Origin: JBCCEV01 sp039030125
Lineage (GTDB): Bacteria > Pseudomonadota > Gammaproteobacteria > Ga0077536
Assembly: GCA_039030125.1 (NCBI GenBank)
Contig: JBCCEV010000049.1
Location: forward strand, 1-25,192
Length of the DNA stretch: 25,192 bases
Direction: 5' to 3'
In this document: positions 1 to 7,609 of the stretch, piece by piece
Numbering within the stretch: the stretch's first letter is position 1
How the letters are laid out: the number at the start of each line of letters is the position of its first letter
Translations under genes and position numbers: made by a program
The notes under the pieces: model-generated
The model's input: the letters and a program-made list of their open reading frames with translations, nothing else
What the model was told of the DNA's origin: nothing
Databases searched by the model: none

Positions 1-435
1 ACGGGTTCAGTGCACGGGATTAACAGAAAACCGGTGATGAAAACCAATTTTCAAACCGCGATCAGCGACGGGTACCATCAGTATCGGCCAACCAAGCGAG
101 CAATTTCAGAGTACTACCAGATCACCCATGACCGGCAATCGCACCGCTGCGCGATGGCGTTCTTTGGATCCTACGGTGACGATCTCCCCTGGATCCACGA
201 CCGGTTAAGTGAAATCGAAATCCCGACCTTGATTACCTGGGGGAAACTTGATCCCTTTGTTTCTGTTTCGAACGCAGAGTATCTGTCCACGCGGATCCCA
301 CTCAACAAATTGGTCATCTTCGATAGCGCCTCTCATTTTTCCTCAGAAGACGCCGGTGACGACTACCTGAACACGTTAGTCGATTGGTGTTCAAGCGGCT
401 CTAAGGGACAAGCTGACATGCAGGCCGTCGCCTGA
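1..435 (+). CDS. alpha/beta hydrolase, C-terminal part (5' end outside window)
   Basis: The reading frame is open to the left edge, so the gene starts outside the window. The visible ~144 residues are the cap and C-terminal part of an alpha/beta-hydrolase fold protein. A strand followed by G-K-L-D-P-F (acidic triad residue, codon near 250-252) and S-A-S-H-F (triad His, codon 334-336) form the usual end of the catalytic core. The nucleophile elbow would lie upstream and cannot be seen. The substrate cannot be inferred; relatives include esterases, epoxide hydrolases, haloalkane dehalogenases and C-C bond hydrolases. The GTG at position 10 is in frame but is not a credible start because the fold would lack its first half. 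The gene ends just before the repeat patch. Confidence 0.75.
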   Translation, partial: TGSVHGINRKPVMKTNFQTAISDGYHQYRPTKRAISEYYQITHDRQSHRCAMAFFGSYGDDLPWIHDRLSEIEIPTLITWGKLDPFVSVSNAEYLSTRIPLNKLVIFDSASHFSSEDAGDDYLNTLVDWCSSGSKGQADMQAVA

Positions 436-497
436 GATCGCCGGTTAAGCAATGGAAAAGGTCCAAGGCAGAGCGAGGTGCAGCGTCGCGATAAAGC

Positions 498-590
498 CCA
501 GCGGAGCTGGACAAGACCCAGCGGAGCTGGACAAGACCCAGCGGAGCTGGACAAGACCCAGCGGAGCTGGACAAGACCCGGCAAAGCTGG
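498..590. repeat. 20-bp tandem repeat array, five palindrome-bearing units
   Basis: Units start at 498, 518, 538, 558 and 578. Each opens with an inverted repeat, CCAGC-GGA-GCTGG, followed by acaagac. The first four palindromes are identical; the fifth is changed to CCGGC-AAA-GCTGG. Two further units with the same 20-bp spacing occur at 694-706 (perfect) and 714-726 (CCAGC-AAA-ACTGG). The period is not a multiple of three, which argues against coding use. Confidence 0.9.
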
Positions 591-835
591 GTCTCTCGGA
601 TCCGGCTAAGCCAACCCGCTCGTCGGGAGCGCTCCTGCGACGCCGAGGTCATGCTGGACGATGCTAGGACCAGGTGGCAGCGCGCCGGCAAGTCCAGCGG
701 AGCTGGACCAGACCCAGCAAAACTGGATCTCTCGGATCCGGCCTCCGGCTAAGCCGACTCGCTCGTTGGGAGGGCTTCTGCGACGCCAAGGCTAAGCTGG
801 ACGATGCTAGGACTAGGTGGAAGCGCGCGAGCAAG
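575..835. repeat. imperfect direct duplication of a ~120-bp block
   Basis: Copy A is roughly 575-692 and copy B roughly 711-835. Shared landmarks in the same order are tctctcggatccggc, ggctaagcc, ctgcgacgcc, ctggacgatgctagga and gcgcg..gcaag. The offset is 136 bp at the left end and 143 bp at the right end, mainly because copy B has an extra cctccgg beside the same motif. The palindromes at 558 and 578 correspond to those at 694 and 714, so the 20-bp units belong to the duplicated module and were expanded in copy A. Confidence 0.85.
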
Positions 836-906
836 CGCAGTTTATAAGTGAATAAATGAGCATTGGGAGCGCGCTTTTGACACCGTCCTAGCAAGTTCCA
901 GGATGG

Positions 907-2982
907 CTACTTGCGATCTTGGGCATCTTTGATGACGACCTCGGCTACATTGTTGGGACACGGCGCATAGTGCGAGAACTCCATCGAAAACTGACCGCGC
1001 CCCGATGTCATCGTGCGAAGGTCTCCGATGTAACCGAACATCTCGCCCAGCGGCGCATCTGCCTTTACGCGCACCCCAGTGGGACCGGCCTCCTGGCTTT
1101 TGATCATCGAGCGCCGCCGGTTCAAATCTCCGATCACATCGCCCACATGTTCGTCGGGGGTAAAGACATCGACCTTCATGATGGGCTCAAGTAACTGCGG
1201 GCCCGCTTTGGGAATGGTTTGCCGATACGCCGCTTTCGCCGCGATCTCAAACGCCACCGCCGAGGAATCCACGGCGTGGAAGCCGCCATCGTGGAGGGTC
1301 ACCTTGAAGTCTTGGCATGGGTAACCTGCCAGCACGCCCTCATCGAGACTCAGCGCAAAACCTTTTTGCACAGCCGGCCAGTACTCGCGGGGCACGTTGC
1401 CACCGGTCACGGTGGATTCGAATTCGTAACCACTGCCAGGCTCTCCGGGTTCGATAATGTAGTCGAGCTTGGCGAACTGACCTGCACCACCGGTTTGCTT
1501 TTTATGGGTATAGGAATCTTCAATACGTTGCGTGATCGTTTCGCGATAGGCGACCTGCGGTTTACCCACCTCAACCTCGCACCCGTGCGTACGCTTGAGA
1601 ATATCAACTTTGATGTCAAGGTGGAGTTCACCCATCCCTTTGATGATCGTCTCCCCGCTCTCTTCATCTGTCTCAACGCGAAACGAGGGGTCTTCCTGAA
1701 TCATCTTGCTGAGGGCGACACCCATCTTTTCTGCGCCCGCCTTATCAACCGGTGCGATCGCCATTGAGATCACGGGATCGGGAAACACCATCGGTTCAAG
1801 CGTTGCAGGTTTGTTTTCATCCGCCAGCGTATGGCCGGTTTGAACGTTTTTCATACCGAGCACAGCCACGATGTCACCGGCCTGCGCGGAATCAACATCC
1901 TCTCGGGAATCCGCGTGCATTTCGACGATCCGGCCAATTCGTTCGTTCTTACCGGTATAGGTATTCACGACGGTATCGCCCTTCTTCATGGTGCCCGAAT
2001 AGATCCGTAAGAACGTTAATGCGCCGTAACGGTCGTCCATGATTTTGAACGCCAACGCCCGCAACGGATAATCCGGATCAACGAGCGCGTGGTCGCCGGT
2101 TTCGTTACCTTCGATGTCCACCTCGGGCTGCGGATCAATCTCAGTAGGGTTGGGCAAATAATCGACGACCGCATCAAGTACGAGTTGCACGCCTTTATTC
2201 TTAAACGAGGATCCGCAATAAGTCGGGAAAAAGGCCAGATCGATCGTGCCTTTGCGAATGCAAGCCTTGAGCGTTTCGATTTCCGGCTCTTCGCCTTCCA
2301 GATACTTCTCCATCACGTCGTCGTCTTGCTCGACCGCAGCTTCGATCAAGCGCTCACGGTATTCCTCAACTTTGTCGACCATATCCGCTGGGATATCCTG
2401 CAGTTCATAATTCATGGGATCGCCGGAGTCGTCCCACACCCATGCTTTGCGCGTGAGCAAATCAACAACGCCGACAAAGTCGTTTTCAATGCCGATCGGC
2501 AAGACCATAACAAGCGGTGTGGCGCCAAGAATGTCCTTGACCTGCTCGACTACGCGATAGAAATCGGCACCCGTGCGATCAAGTTTGTTCACATAAATGA
2601 TGCGAGAAACTTCTGAGTCGTTCGCATAGCGCCAATTGGTTTCCGATTGCGGCTCCACGCCACCGGACCCACAGAAAACACCCACGCCACCGTCAAGCAC
2701 CTTCAGCGATCGATAAACCTCAATGGTGAAATCAACGTGCCCTGGGGTGTCAATGATGTTTAACCGATGATCGTTCCAAAAGCAGGTGGTGGCGGCCGAC
2801 TGGATGGTGATCCCGCGCTCTTGCTCTTGATCCATGAAATCGGTTGTTGCCGCGCCGTCATGAACTTCACCGATCTTATGGATCTTGCCAGTGAGCTTGA
2901 GGATCCGCTCGGTGGTCGTGGTTTTACCCGCGTCAACGTGAGCGAAAATCCCGATATTGCGGTAACGGGTCAGGTCTGCCAT
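907..2982 (-). CDS. fusA: translation elongation factor G (EF-G2-like paralogue)
   Basis: Ribosomal translocase GTPase, 691 residues from the chosen ATG and full length for the family. Visible G motifs are AHVDAGKTT (14-22), RGIT (56-59), DTPGH (78-82) and NKLD (132-135). Domains II to V follow, with a domain IV/V region ending in CPNNVAEVVIKDAQ. The start MADLTRYRNIG is chosen because it matches the family N-terminus; a 33-residue upstream extension in the same frame is rich in basic residues and unlike EF-G. The gene stands alone, without rpsL, rpsG or tuf. Features such as CFWNDHRLNIIDTP and FCGSGGVEPQSETNWRYA recall the second EF-G (FusB/EF-G2) of marine gammaproteobacteria rather than the str-operon copy. 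That subfamily assignment is from memory, and EF-G identity itself is certain. Confidence 0.96.
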   Translation of the reverse strand: MADLTRYRNIGIFAHVDAGKTTTTERILKLTGKIHKIGEVHDGAATTDFMDQEQERGITIQSAATTCFWNDHRLNIIDTPGHVDFTIEVYRSLKVLDGGVGVFCGSGGVEPQSETNWRYANDSEVSRIIYVNKLDRTGADFYRVVEQVKDILGATPLVMVLPIGIENDFVGVVDLLTRKAWVWDDSGDPMNYELQDIPADMVDKVEEYRERLIEAAVEQDDDVMEKYLEGEEPEIETLKACIRKGTIDLAFFPTYCGSSFKNKGVQLVLDAVVDYLPNPTEIDPQPEVDIEGNETGDHALVDPDYPLRALAFKIMDDRYGALTFLRIYSGTMKKGDTVVNTYTGKNERIGRIVEMHADSREDVDSAQAGDIVAVLGMKNVQTGHTLADENKPATLEPMVFPDPVISMAIAPVDKAGAEKMGVALSKMIQEDPSFRVETDEESGETIIKGMGELHLDIKVDILKRTHGCEVEVGKPQVAYRETITQRIEDSYTHKKQTGGAGQFAKLDYIIEPGEPGSGYEFESTVTGGNVPREYWPAVQKGFALSLDEGVLAGYPCQDFKVTLHDGGFHAVDSSAVAFEIAAKAAYRQTIPKAGPQLLEPIMKVDVFTPDEHVGDVIGDLNRRRSMIKSQEAGPTGVRVKADAPLGEMFGYIGDLRTMTSGRGQFSMEFSHYAPCPNNVAEVVIKDAQDRK

Positions 2983-3294
2983 TGAAGTTCTCGTGTTTGT
3001 TCGAATCGGATAGACGGTTTGCGAAGAAGCTTCGCCGAGCAAGGGTTTAGGTGCTCGAAAGGTCCTTTTGCGTTGCCGCAAAACGCGCCCGCGCGCATCT
3101 TAATCGTCTCAGCGCCGGATCGAAACCGTTTTTTCACTCTTTTCGCGCAATTTTGTGCTTCAGACGAGATAAATGCCGGGATCTGACATCAACCGCCGCA
3201 TTTGCGTTAGGGTTTGGCTTGCTTTCGGCTCTTGAGCGCCGCTTGGCAGCTCACTAGAGCCCTCGATTCCGGGCCTATAACAATGGAGATAACC
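2983..3294. promoter_or_regulatory. divergent fusA/VOC intergenic region with two perfect palindromes
   Basis: This 312-bp region separates divergent starts, so it should hold both promoters. Two inverted repeats are visible: GCGAAG-aag-CTTCGC at 3021-3035 and TTTTGCG-ttgc-CGCAAAA at 3066-3083. Both lie 39 to 101 bp upstream of the fusA ATG and could be hairpins in its leader or protein sites. A TATAAC at 3276-3281 lies only 13 bp before the VOC start, too close to be a confident -10 box. No clear -35/-10 pair was found for either gene, and no small gene is convincing. Confidence 0.5.
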
Positions 3295-3654
3295 ATGATT
3301 GGATATGTGACCTTAGGAACTAACGACCTCGATAAGGCCGCCGCTTTTTATGATGCGCTGCTTGCCGACATGGGCGGCAACCGCGCCATGGAAAGCGACA
3401 ACCTGGTGGCATGGTCGAACGGCGGGGCCATGCTCGTCGCCATCAAGCCGGCTGACGGCAATCCAGCAAGCGCGGGCAATGGCACCATGGTCGCATTGAA
3501 GTGCGATGACAATGCGCAAGTCGATGCCCTACACGCCAAAGCAATGTCGCTCGGTGCCGCCGACGAGGGCGCACCTGGTCTGCGCGGCGACAGCTTCTAT
3601 GGTGGCTACTTCCGCGATTTGGATGGCAACAAACTGGTTTTCTTCAACATGTGA
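3295..3654 (+). CDS. VOC (glyoxalase/bleomycin-resistance) family protein
   Basis: A 119-residue single-module vicinal-oxygen-chelate protein. It begins MIGYVTLGTNDLDKAAAFYD, the usual first beta strand and helix, and closes with the strand GYFRDLDGNKLVFFNM, typical of the second beta-alpha-beta-beta-beta unit. The start is fixed by GGAG at 3285-3288, six bases before ATG; an ATG 12 bases upstream overlaps that SD. Single-domain members usually dimerise and act as lyases, dioxygenases or resistance proteins. The normal first metal-ligand position is not obviously His here, so the activity is open. The stop is immediately followed, with no gap, by the stop codon of the convergent HIT gene. Confidence 0.85.
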   Translation: MIGYVTLGTNDLDKAAAFYDALLADMGGNRAMESDNLVAWSNGGAMLVAIKPADGNPASAGNGTMVALKCDDNAQVDALHAKAMSLGAADEGAPGLRGDSFYGGYFRDLDGNKLVFFNM

Positions 3655-4029
3655 TCACTCGCGGGGGATCACGTTGCGCACGCCGCCCAGGGGATCAGGG
3701 TTGTCGCCAGTGAAGCGGGGAATGATATGGATGTGGGCGTGCCAAACCGATTGGCCGCCCGCTACTTCGCAGTTGGCACCGATATTCATTCCATCGGGCT
3801 GATATTCCTCGTGCAACAGCTCTCGCACCTCGCGCGCTAAGGCAAAGCATGCGGCATACTCCTCAGCGCTGGTGTCAAAAATCGTACGAACATGGCGACG
3901 AGGGACGATCAGCGTATGTCCAGGCGAAATCGGAAAGGCGTCAAGAAAGGCCACCGCTAATGCGTTCTCAGCCGTAACTGGCCGATCGAGATGGCAAAAC
4001 AGACACGGCGAATTGGGATCGATACTCAT
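3655..4029 (-). CDS. HIT family nucleotide-binding protein
   Basis: A 124-residue histidine-triad protein. The motif H-A-H-I-H at residues 97-101, followed by IIPR, is the catalytic triad loop, with the middle His as expected nucleophile. An N-terminal C-x-x-C (residues 9-12) resembles the zinc site of Hint/Fhit-like members. The family hydrolyses nucleoside phosphoramidates or dinucleoside polyphosphates. The ATG overlaps the TGA of the upstream amidotransferase in an ATGA arrangement, so the two are very likely co-translated. Confidence 0.92.
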   Translation of the reverse strand: MSIDPNSPCLFCHLDRPVTAENALAVAFLDAFPISPGHTLIVPRRHVRTIFDTSAEEYAACFALAREVRELLHEEYQPDGMNIGANCEVAGGQSVWHAHIHIIPRFTGDNPDPLGGVRNVIPRE

Positions 4030-4736
4030 AGTGGCTCTGAATGATTCAAAAAATCGAAGATCCTTTTACGCAAAACCAAGTTGTCGTTGGCGCGAGTCAG
4101 CGATTTTTTCGCAACCTCGGCCGCCGCCGCGGGAAACTCGCGCCAGCGCAATAGCCCGCCAATAAACTCGGGTTCAAACTCTGGATGACCTTGAATGCCG
4201 ATAACGTCCGGCGAATAGTGAATAACGAAGTTCTCGCAATAGTCCGCTCGCGCTACTCGTTCGCTATTATCTGGAAGACTCACGACCTGATCTTGATGGC
4301 AAGCCGGCACCACAAAGCTGCCGGCATCGGGAAGCAACGCGGACTCGCTGAGCGTCTGATATTCCAAAACGCCGATCCCCCACCCCGACGCGGCCTTTTT
4401 AACCTTGCCACCGAGCGCCTGGGCAATTAACTGATGCCCAAAGCAAAGGCCAACCGCACGTTTTCGGGCCTCGACAATACTGCGTACAAAAACCTCCAGC
4501 GACGCAATCCAGGGTTCAGGGTCATAGACTGAACAGCGGCTGCCAGAGATTAGGTAAGCGTCGAAATGCGCCGGGTTTAAAGGTAACTCGCCATTGGTGA
4601 CGTCGAAAACATGCCATTCGATCTGATCGGTCACGCGTGCAAAAGCCGCGGCAAACATTTCCGGGTAGTCCGGAAACTCCGCCTCCAGCGCAGGCATGAT
4701 GTGGTCGCAAAGCAAGAACCCAAGTTTGAGGGTCAC
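4026..4736 (-). CDS. class I glutamine amidotransferase-like protein
   Basis: A 236-residue GATase1-fold protein resembling stand-alone GMP-synthase-like amidotransferases. The nucleophile Cys is residue 98 in G-L-C-F-G-H-Q, and the His-Glu pair is H184/E186 in IQGHPEFEPEF, so the triad is intact. No synthase domain is attached; such proteins act on small amidated or gamma-glutamyl compounds, and the substrate here is unknown. The start is GTG at 4736, preceded by GGGAG with a 7-base gap. An in-frame ATG at 4811 would add 25 unrelated residues and would lie upstream of the best -10 box, so it is not used. The gene is translationally coupled to the HIT gene. Confidence 0.88.
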   Translation of the reverse strand: MTLKLGFLLCDHIMPALEAEFPDYPEMFAAAFARVTDQIEWHVFDVTNGELPLNPAHFDAYLISGSRCSVYDPEPWIASLEVFVRSIVEARKRAVGLCFGHQLIAQALGGKVKKAASGWGIGVLEYQTLSESALLPDAGSFVVPACHQDQVVSLPDNSERVARADYCENFVIHYSPDVIGIQGHPEFEPEFIGGLLRWREFPAAAAEVAKKSLTRANDNLVLRKRIFDFLNHSEPL

Positions 4737-4788
4737 AGTGATACTCCCTATTCGGGGATTAGTTTCAATACCGTCGGTAAGATTTTCG

Positions 4789-4794
4789 ATTATA
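4789..4794 (-). promoter_or_regulatory. candidate -10 box for the amidotransferase-HIT operon
   Basis: A perfect TATAAT lies on the minus strand about 53 bp upstream of the GTG start, giving a leader of roughly 45 nt. No good -35 hexamer stands 16-18 bp upstream. It may need an activator, or may be fortuitous in this AT-richer 89-bp divergent gap. Confidence 0.35.
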
Positions 4795-4825
4795 GTGACC
4801 CCATTGAACACCGGGGATTTAACCC

Positions 4826-5599
4826 ATGGCCCAGCTAGCGCACGAAATTTCCGACATTCGAGCTCAGGTTAGCGAACAAGAGTGGCGCCTGCGAGTCGAT
4901 CTAGCTGCCGCTTACCGGCTGGTAGAACACTATGGTTGGACCGACATGGTCTTCACGCATTTATCAGCGCGAGTCCCGGGGCCCGAGCATCATTTTCTAA
5001 TCAATCCCTACGGCATGATGTTTGATGAAATAACCGCGTCGAATCTGGTGAAGATCGATCTCGACGGCGAAGTTGTGCTGGATAACGGCTATCCGGTGAA
5101 CCCCGCAGGCTTCACCATCCATAGTGCGATCCATATGGCACGCGAGGATGCGCAGGCGGTTATGCATTTGCATACCGATGATGGCGTCGCGGTATCGAGC
5201 ATGAGCGAGGGCCTAATGCCGATCAATCAGACGTCGATGATTATCCACGACGAAATCGCCTATCACGAGTATGAAGGTGTGGCCTTGGATCTAGACGAAC
5301 GTGAACGGCTGGTCGCCGATCTGGGCGACAAGATGGCCATGATGTTGCGCAACCACGGAACCTTGGCAGTGGGTCAGACGGTGAGTGATTGCTTTCTAAT
5401 GCTCTACACTTTTGAACGCGCATGCACGATGCAGGTCCGTGCAATGACCAGTACCCGACTTCACCAACCTTCCGAAACCTCAATCGAGACCACCCGGCGA
5501 CAGGGGCGCGAAATCTTTCGCTCCGGCGCCGCAGGCGCCCTGGCCTGGCCCGCATTGTTGAGGTTGGTTGAGCGGATCGGGCCTGATTACAAAACTTAA
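4826..5599 (+). CDS. class II aldolase/adducin-like domain protein
   Basis: A 257-residue protein with the class II aldolase/adducin fold. Metal-ligand histidines are visible as M-H-L-H-T (H114, H116) and R-N-H-G-T (H177). A possible C-terminal helix Tyr/Glu is in MLYTFERAC. In fuculose-phosphate aldolase the catalytic Glu sits four residues before a conserved His. Here the matching stretch is NPAGFTIHSAIH, placing Gly95 at that position, so a sugar-phosphate aldolase reaction is doubtful. This variant looks like the adducin-type proteins often found near catabolic genes. The start has GGGGAT at 4813-4818. The stop overlaps the convergent NYN stop by 3 bases, in TTAA. Confidence 0.88.
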   Translation: MAQLAHEISDIRAQVSEQEWRLRVDLAAAYRLVEHYGWTDMVFTHLSARVPGPEHHFLINPYGMMFDEITASNLVKIDLDGEVVLDNGYPVNPAGFTIHSAIHMAREDAQAVMHLHTDDGVAVSSMSEGLMPINQTSMIIHDEIAYHEYEGVALDLDERERLVADLGDKMAMMLRNHGTLAVGQTVSDCFLMLYTFERACTMQVRAMTSTRLHQPSETSIETTRRQGREIFRSGAAGALAWPALLRLVERIGPDYKT

Positions 5600-6405
5600 G
5601 CGCTAACTCTTTTTATCACATAACCGCCAGAACGCTCGTCGAGTTCGAGTTCAAGCGAGCCGCGTTTTTGCGCCTCTTCAAGCAGATCGCTGAAGGATCC
5701 AAATCCAAAGAAAGATTCGTTGAAGCCCGGCCGCGTGCGCTTCAATGTTTGCTTCACCATCGAGCCCCAAAGCTTAGCGCGATCGCCACGCTCGGCGTAA
5801 AGCGCTTCGGTCACCTCCAAAACAAAATCAATTGCTTCTTGCGCCTGATCCACCGGCTCGGAAGTCGTTTTTGATTGCGCTTTATCCTTTGCTTTGGGTT
5901 TGCTCTTCGATTTGCCACGCCGTTTACGCGACTCTTTTTGGGCAACGAGATCATCGTAAAAAATAAACTCATCGCAGCTTCCCATCAGCAGATCGGAAGT
6001 TGAATTTTTAACGCCCACCCCGACAACAGACTTTGCGTTTTCGCGCAACTTTCCAACTAAAGGCGAAAAATCCGAGTCGCCGGAAATAATAACGAACGTA
6101 TCGATGTGCTCCTTGGTGTAACAAAGGTCAAGCGCATCGACAACCATGCGGATATCCGCAGAGTTTTTTCCGGACTGGCGAACATGCGGCACTTCAATGA
6201 GTTCGAAGGCAGCCTCGTGCATGACCGGCTTATATTCTTTATACCGATCCCAGTCACAGTAGGCTTTCTTTGCGACTATGCTGCCCTTGAGCAACAGGCG
6301 TTCAATGACCGGCTGAATATCAAACTTTTTATACTTGGTGTCGCGAACACCCAAAGCGACGTTTTCAAAGTCGCAAAATAGCGCAAGGTTCGCATCGTCA
6401 TTCAT
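5596..6405 (-). CDS. NYN-domain ribonuclease with C-terminal OST-HTH (LOTUS) domain
   Basis: 269 residues in three parts. Residues 5-155 form a PIN-like NYN nuclease domain with acidic residues D12 (FCDFEN), D84, D90, and D110/D112 (SGDSDF), so the metal site looks complete. Residues ~157-180 are a Lys/Arg/Ser-rich linker. Residues ~188-267 are a winged-helix OST-HTH domain with the typical FGFGSFSDLLEEA core and a GGYVI end. NYN proteins cleave RNA, and OST-HTH domains bind RNA. The role is probably RNA processing or decay, but the target is unknown. It is the last gene of a minus-strand run, 22 bp after the amidohydrolase, with AGGGG about nine bases before its ATG. Confidence 0.9.
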   Translation of the reverse strand: MNDDANLALFCDFENVALGVRDTKYKKFDIQPVIERLLLKGSIVAKKAYCDWDRYKEYKPVMHEAAFELIEVPHVRQSGKNSADIRMVVDALDLCYTKEHIDTFVIISGDSDFSPLVGKLRENAKSVVGVGVKNSTSDLLMGSCDEFIFYDDLVAQKESRKRRGKSKSKPKAKDKAQSKTTSEPVDQAQEAIDFVLEVTEALYAERGDRAKLWGSMVKQTLKRTRPGFNESFFGFGSFSDLLEEAQKRGSLELELDERSGGYVIKRVSA

Positions 6406-6427
6406 CAGCTAAACCCCTAGGATGGAA

Positions 6428-7597
6428 CTAAAGTCCGTAGAAACGCACCGCGTTGTCACCGAGCACTTTACGCTGATCGGTGATCGGCAGGTCGGCAATA
6501 TAACCCCTGATCTCATCGACCACCCCAAAAGATGCATCGATATGTGGATAATCGGACGCCCAAATAAAATAGTCCGCACCGATATGGTCAACGACCGCCG
6601 CGGTCATCGACTCATCCGGATCGGCGGAAACAATGCACTGTCGGCGAAAATAATCACTCGGCCTCATTCTTAGACGCGTGCGCGATTCCATGACCTCAAA
6701 TTTGTGATCAAGGCGGTCGAGCCAGGCCGATATCCAATTCGCGCCAGTTTCCAAAACGGCGACCTTGAGGCGAGGGTATTTCTCTAAGATCCCGAGCGAC
6801 AACAACTCGGTGAACGCGGCCATTACGTCGATGGCCAAGAAGGCAAAAAGAAACAAGCCGAAGCGGTGCGGCCCATCGGTTAATGGATTGAAATAGCTCG
6901 TGGTCGCGTCATCTCTGACCACCACATGAAAAGCGATTGGTACTTCCAACGCTTGTGCGGTTTCCCACACGACATCGAGATCGGGATCGTCAAAACGCTT
7001 CTGTCCGCGCGCGAACATGTCAGGGGAGAGATAAATTCCCTTGCAGCCCGCACCCACCGCCCGACGGATTTCCTGGGCGGCGAGTTGACCATCGAGAAGG
7101 TTGATATGCGCAATGGGAACCAAACGTTTGGGATCGTAGCTGCAAAAATCGACAATCCAGCGATTGTAGGCGCGAGTATAGGCCTGTGCGATTTGAGCAT
7201 CACTGGTGTGACCCTCCCAGCAGATCCCCAAGGTTGGATAGAGGATTGCGGTATCAATCGCTTCCGCATCCATCACCGCTAGACGGGCCCCGGGTTCGTA
7301 GCTGCCGAGAGGGCAGCCGTCTTCGTAACGGAGTTCGTCAGAACGCAGCAACTCCTCAGGCTCAAGTTCAATCCCGCCAAGCGCAGCCATCCGGCCGCGC
7401 ACCATTTCGACCGGCTTATCGTCAACCACCAGCACCTCATGCCCCTTCGGGTCGGTCTCTATATGGATCGCCCGATCGCGAAACTGAGGGTCTAAATACT
7501 CAAGCCAAAGATCGCGAGGCTCCATAACGTGCCCATCGGCGTCGACCGTATGGAAATCACGACTAGCGTTACCTCCTCCGCTAGATGCTGCGCTCAC
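6428..7597 (-). CDS. amidohydrolase family 2 (metal-dependent TIM-barrel hydrolase/decarboxylase)
   Basis: 389 residues of the ACMSD-like amidohydrolase superfamily. The N-terminal metal motif is D-A-D-G-H-V-M-E-P (D19/D21/H23). A central His occurs in PIAFHVVV, and the late Asp in WASDYPHID. Relatives decarboxylate or hydrolyse aromatic and related acids. The start is taken as GTG at 7597 because any later in-frame start would remove the metal motif, and SD support there is weak. A strong SD-like GGAGGAGG lies inside the first codons (Gly-Gly-Gly), but no in-frame start follows it. The gene is 12 bp downstream of the LLM gene and likely in one operon with it. Confidence 0.88.
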   Translation of the reverse strand: MSAASSGGGNASRDFHTVDADGHVMEPRDLWLEYLDPQFRDRAIHIETDPKGHEVLVVDDKPVEMVRGRMAALGGIELEPEELLRSDELRYEDGCPLGSYEPGARLAVMDAEAIDTAILYPTLGICWEGHTSDAQIAQAYTRAYNRWIVDFCSYDPKRLVPIAHINLLDGQLAAQEIRRAVGAGCKGIYLSPDMFARGQKRFDDPDLDVVWETAQALEVPIAFHVVVRDDATTSYFNPLTDGPHRFGLFLFAFLAIDVMAAFTELLSLGILEKYPRLKVAVLETGANWISAWLDRLDHKFEVMESRTRLRMRPSDYFRRQCIVSADPDESMTAAVVDHIGADYFIWASDYPHIDASFGVVDEIRGYIADLPITDQRKVLGDNAVRFYGL

Positions 7598-7609
7598 CTG
7601 CGGACTTCG

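Larger units (their letters stand above)
436..906. other. gene-free stretch dominated by palindromic and direct repeats
   Basis: No credible gene lies between the hydrolase stop and the EF-G stop. Open frames here exist on both strands, but their translations simply echo the 20-bp repeat in shifted frames, with no SD site and no recognisable domain. The stretch holds a 20-bp tandem array, a duplicated block of about 120 bp, and a short AT-richer tail around 840-870. I see no convincing T-tailed terminator for either flanking gene, although the palindromes could fold in RNA. Confidence 0.7.

Noticed and set aside
498..590. Possible CRISPR array
   Set aside because: The repeats are contiguous 20-bp units with no variable spacers, and no cas genes are in the window.
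363..894. Several overlapping open frames on both strands in the repeat patch
   Set aside because: Their translations repeat the same short peptides because a 20-bp period cycles through frames every 60 bp; there is no SD and no domain.
1219..2616. Long plus-strand frames opposite the EF-G gene
   Set aside because: They are antisense to an unmistakable conserved gene and show no domain of their own.
4737..4811. Longer amidotransferase starting at ATG 4811
   Set aside because: It adds 25 unconserved residues, starts upstream of the best -10 box, and lacks an SD, whereas GTG 4736 has GGGAG.
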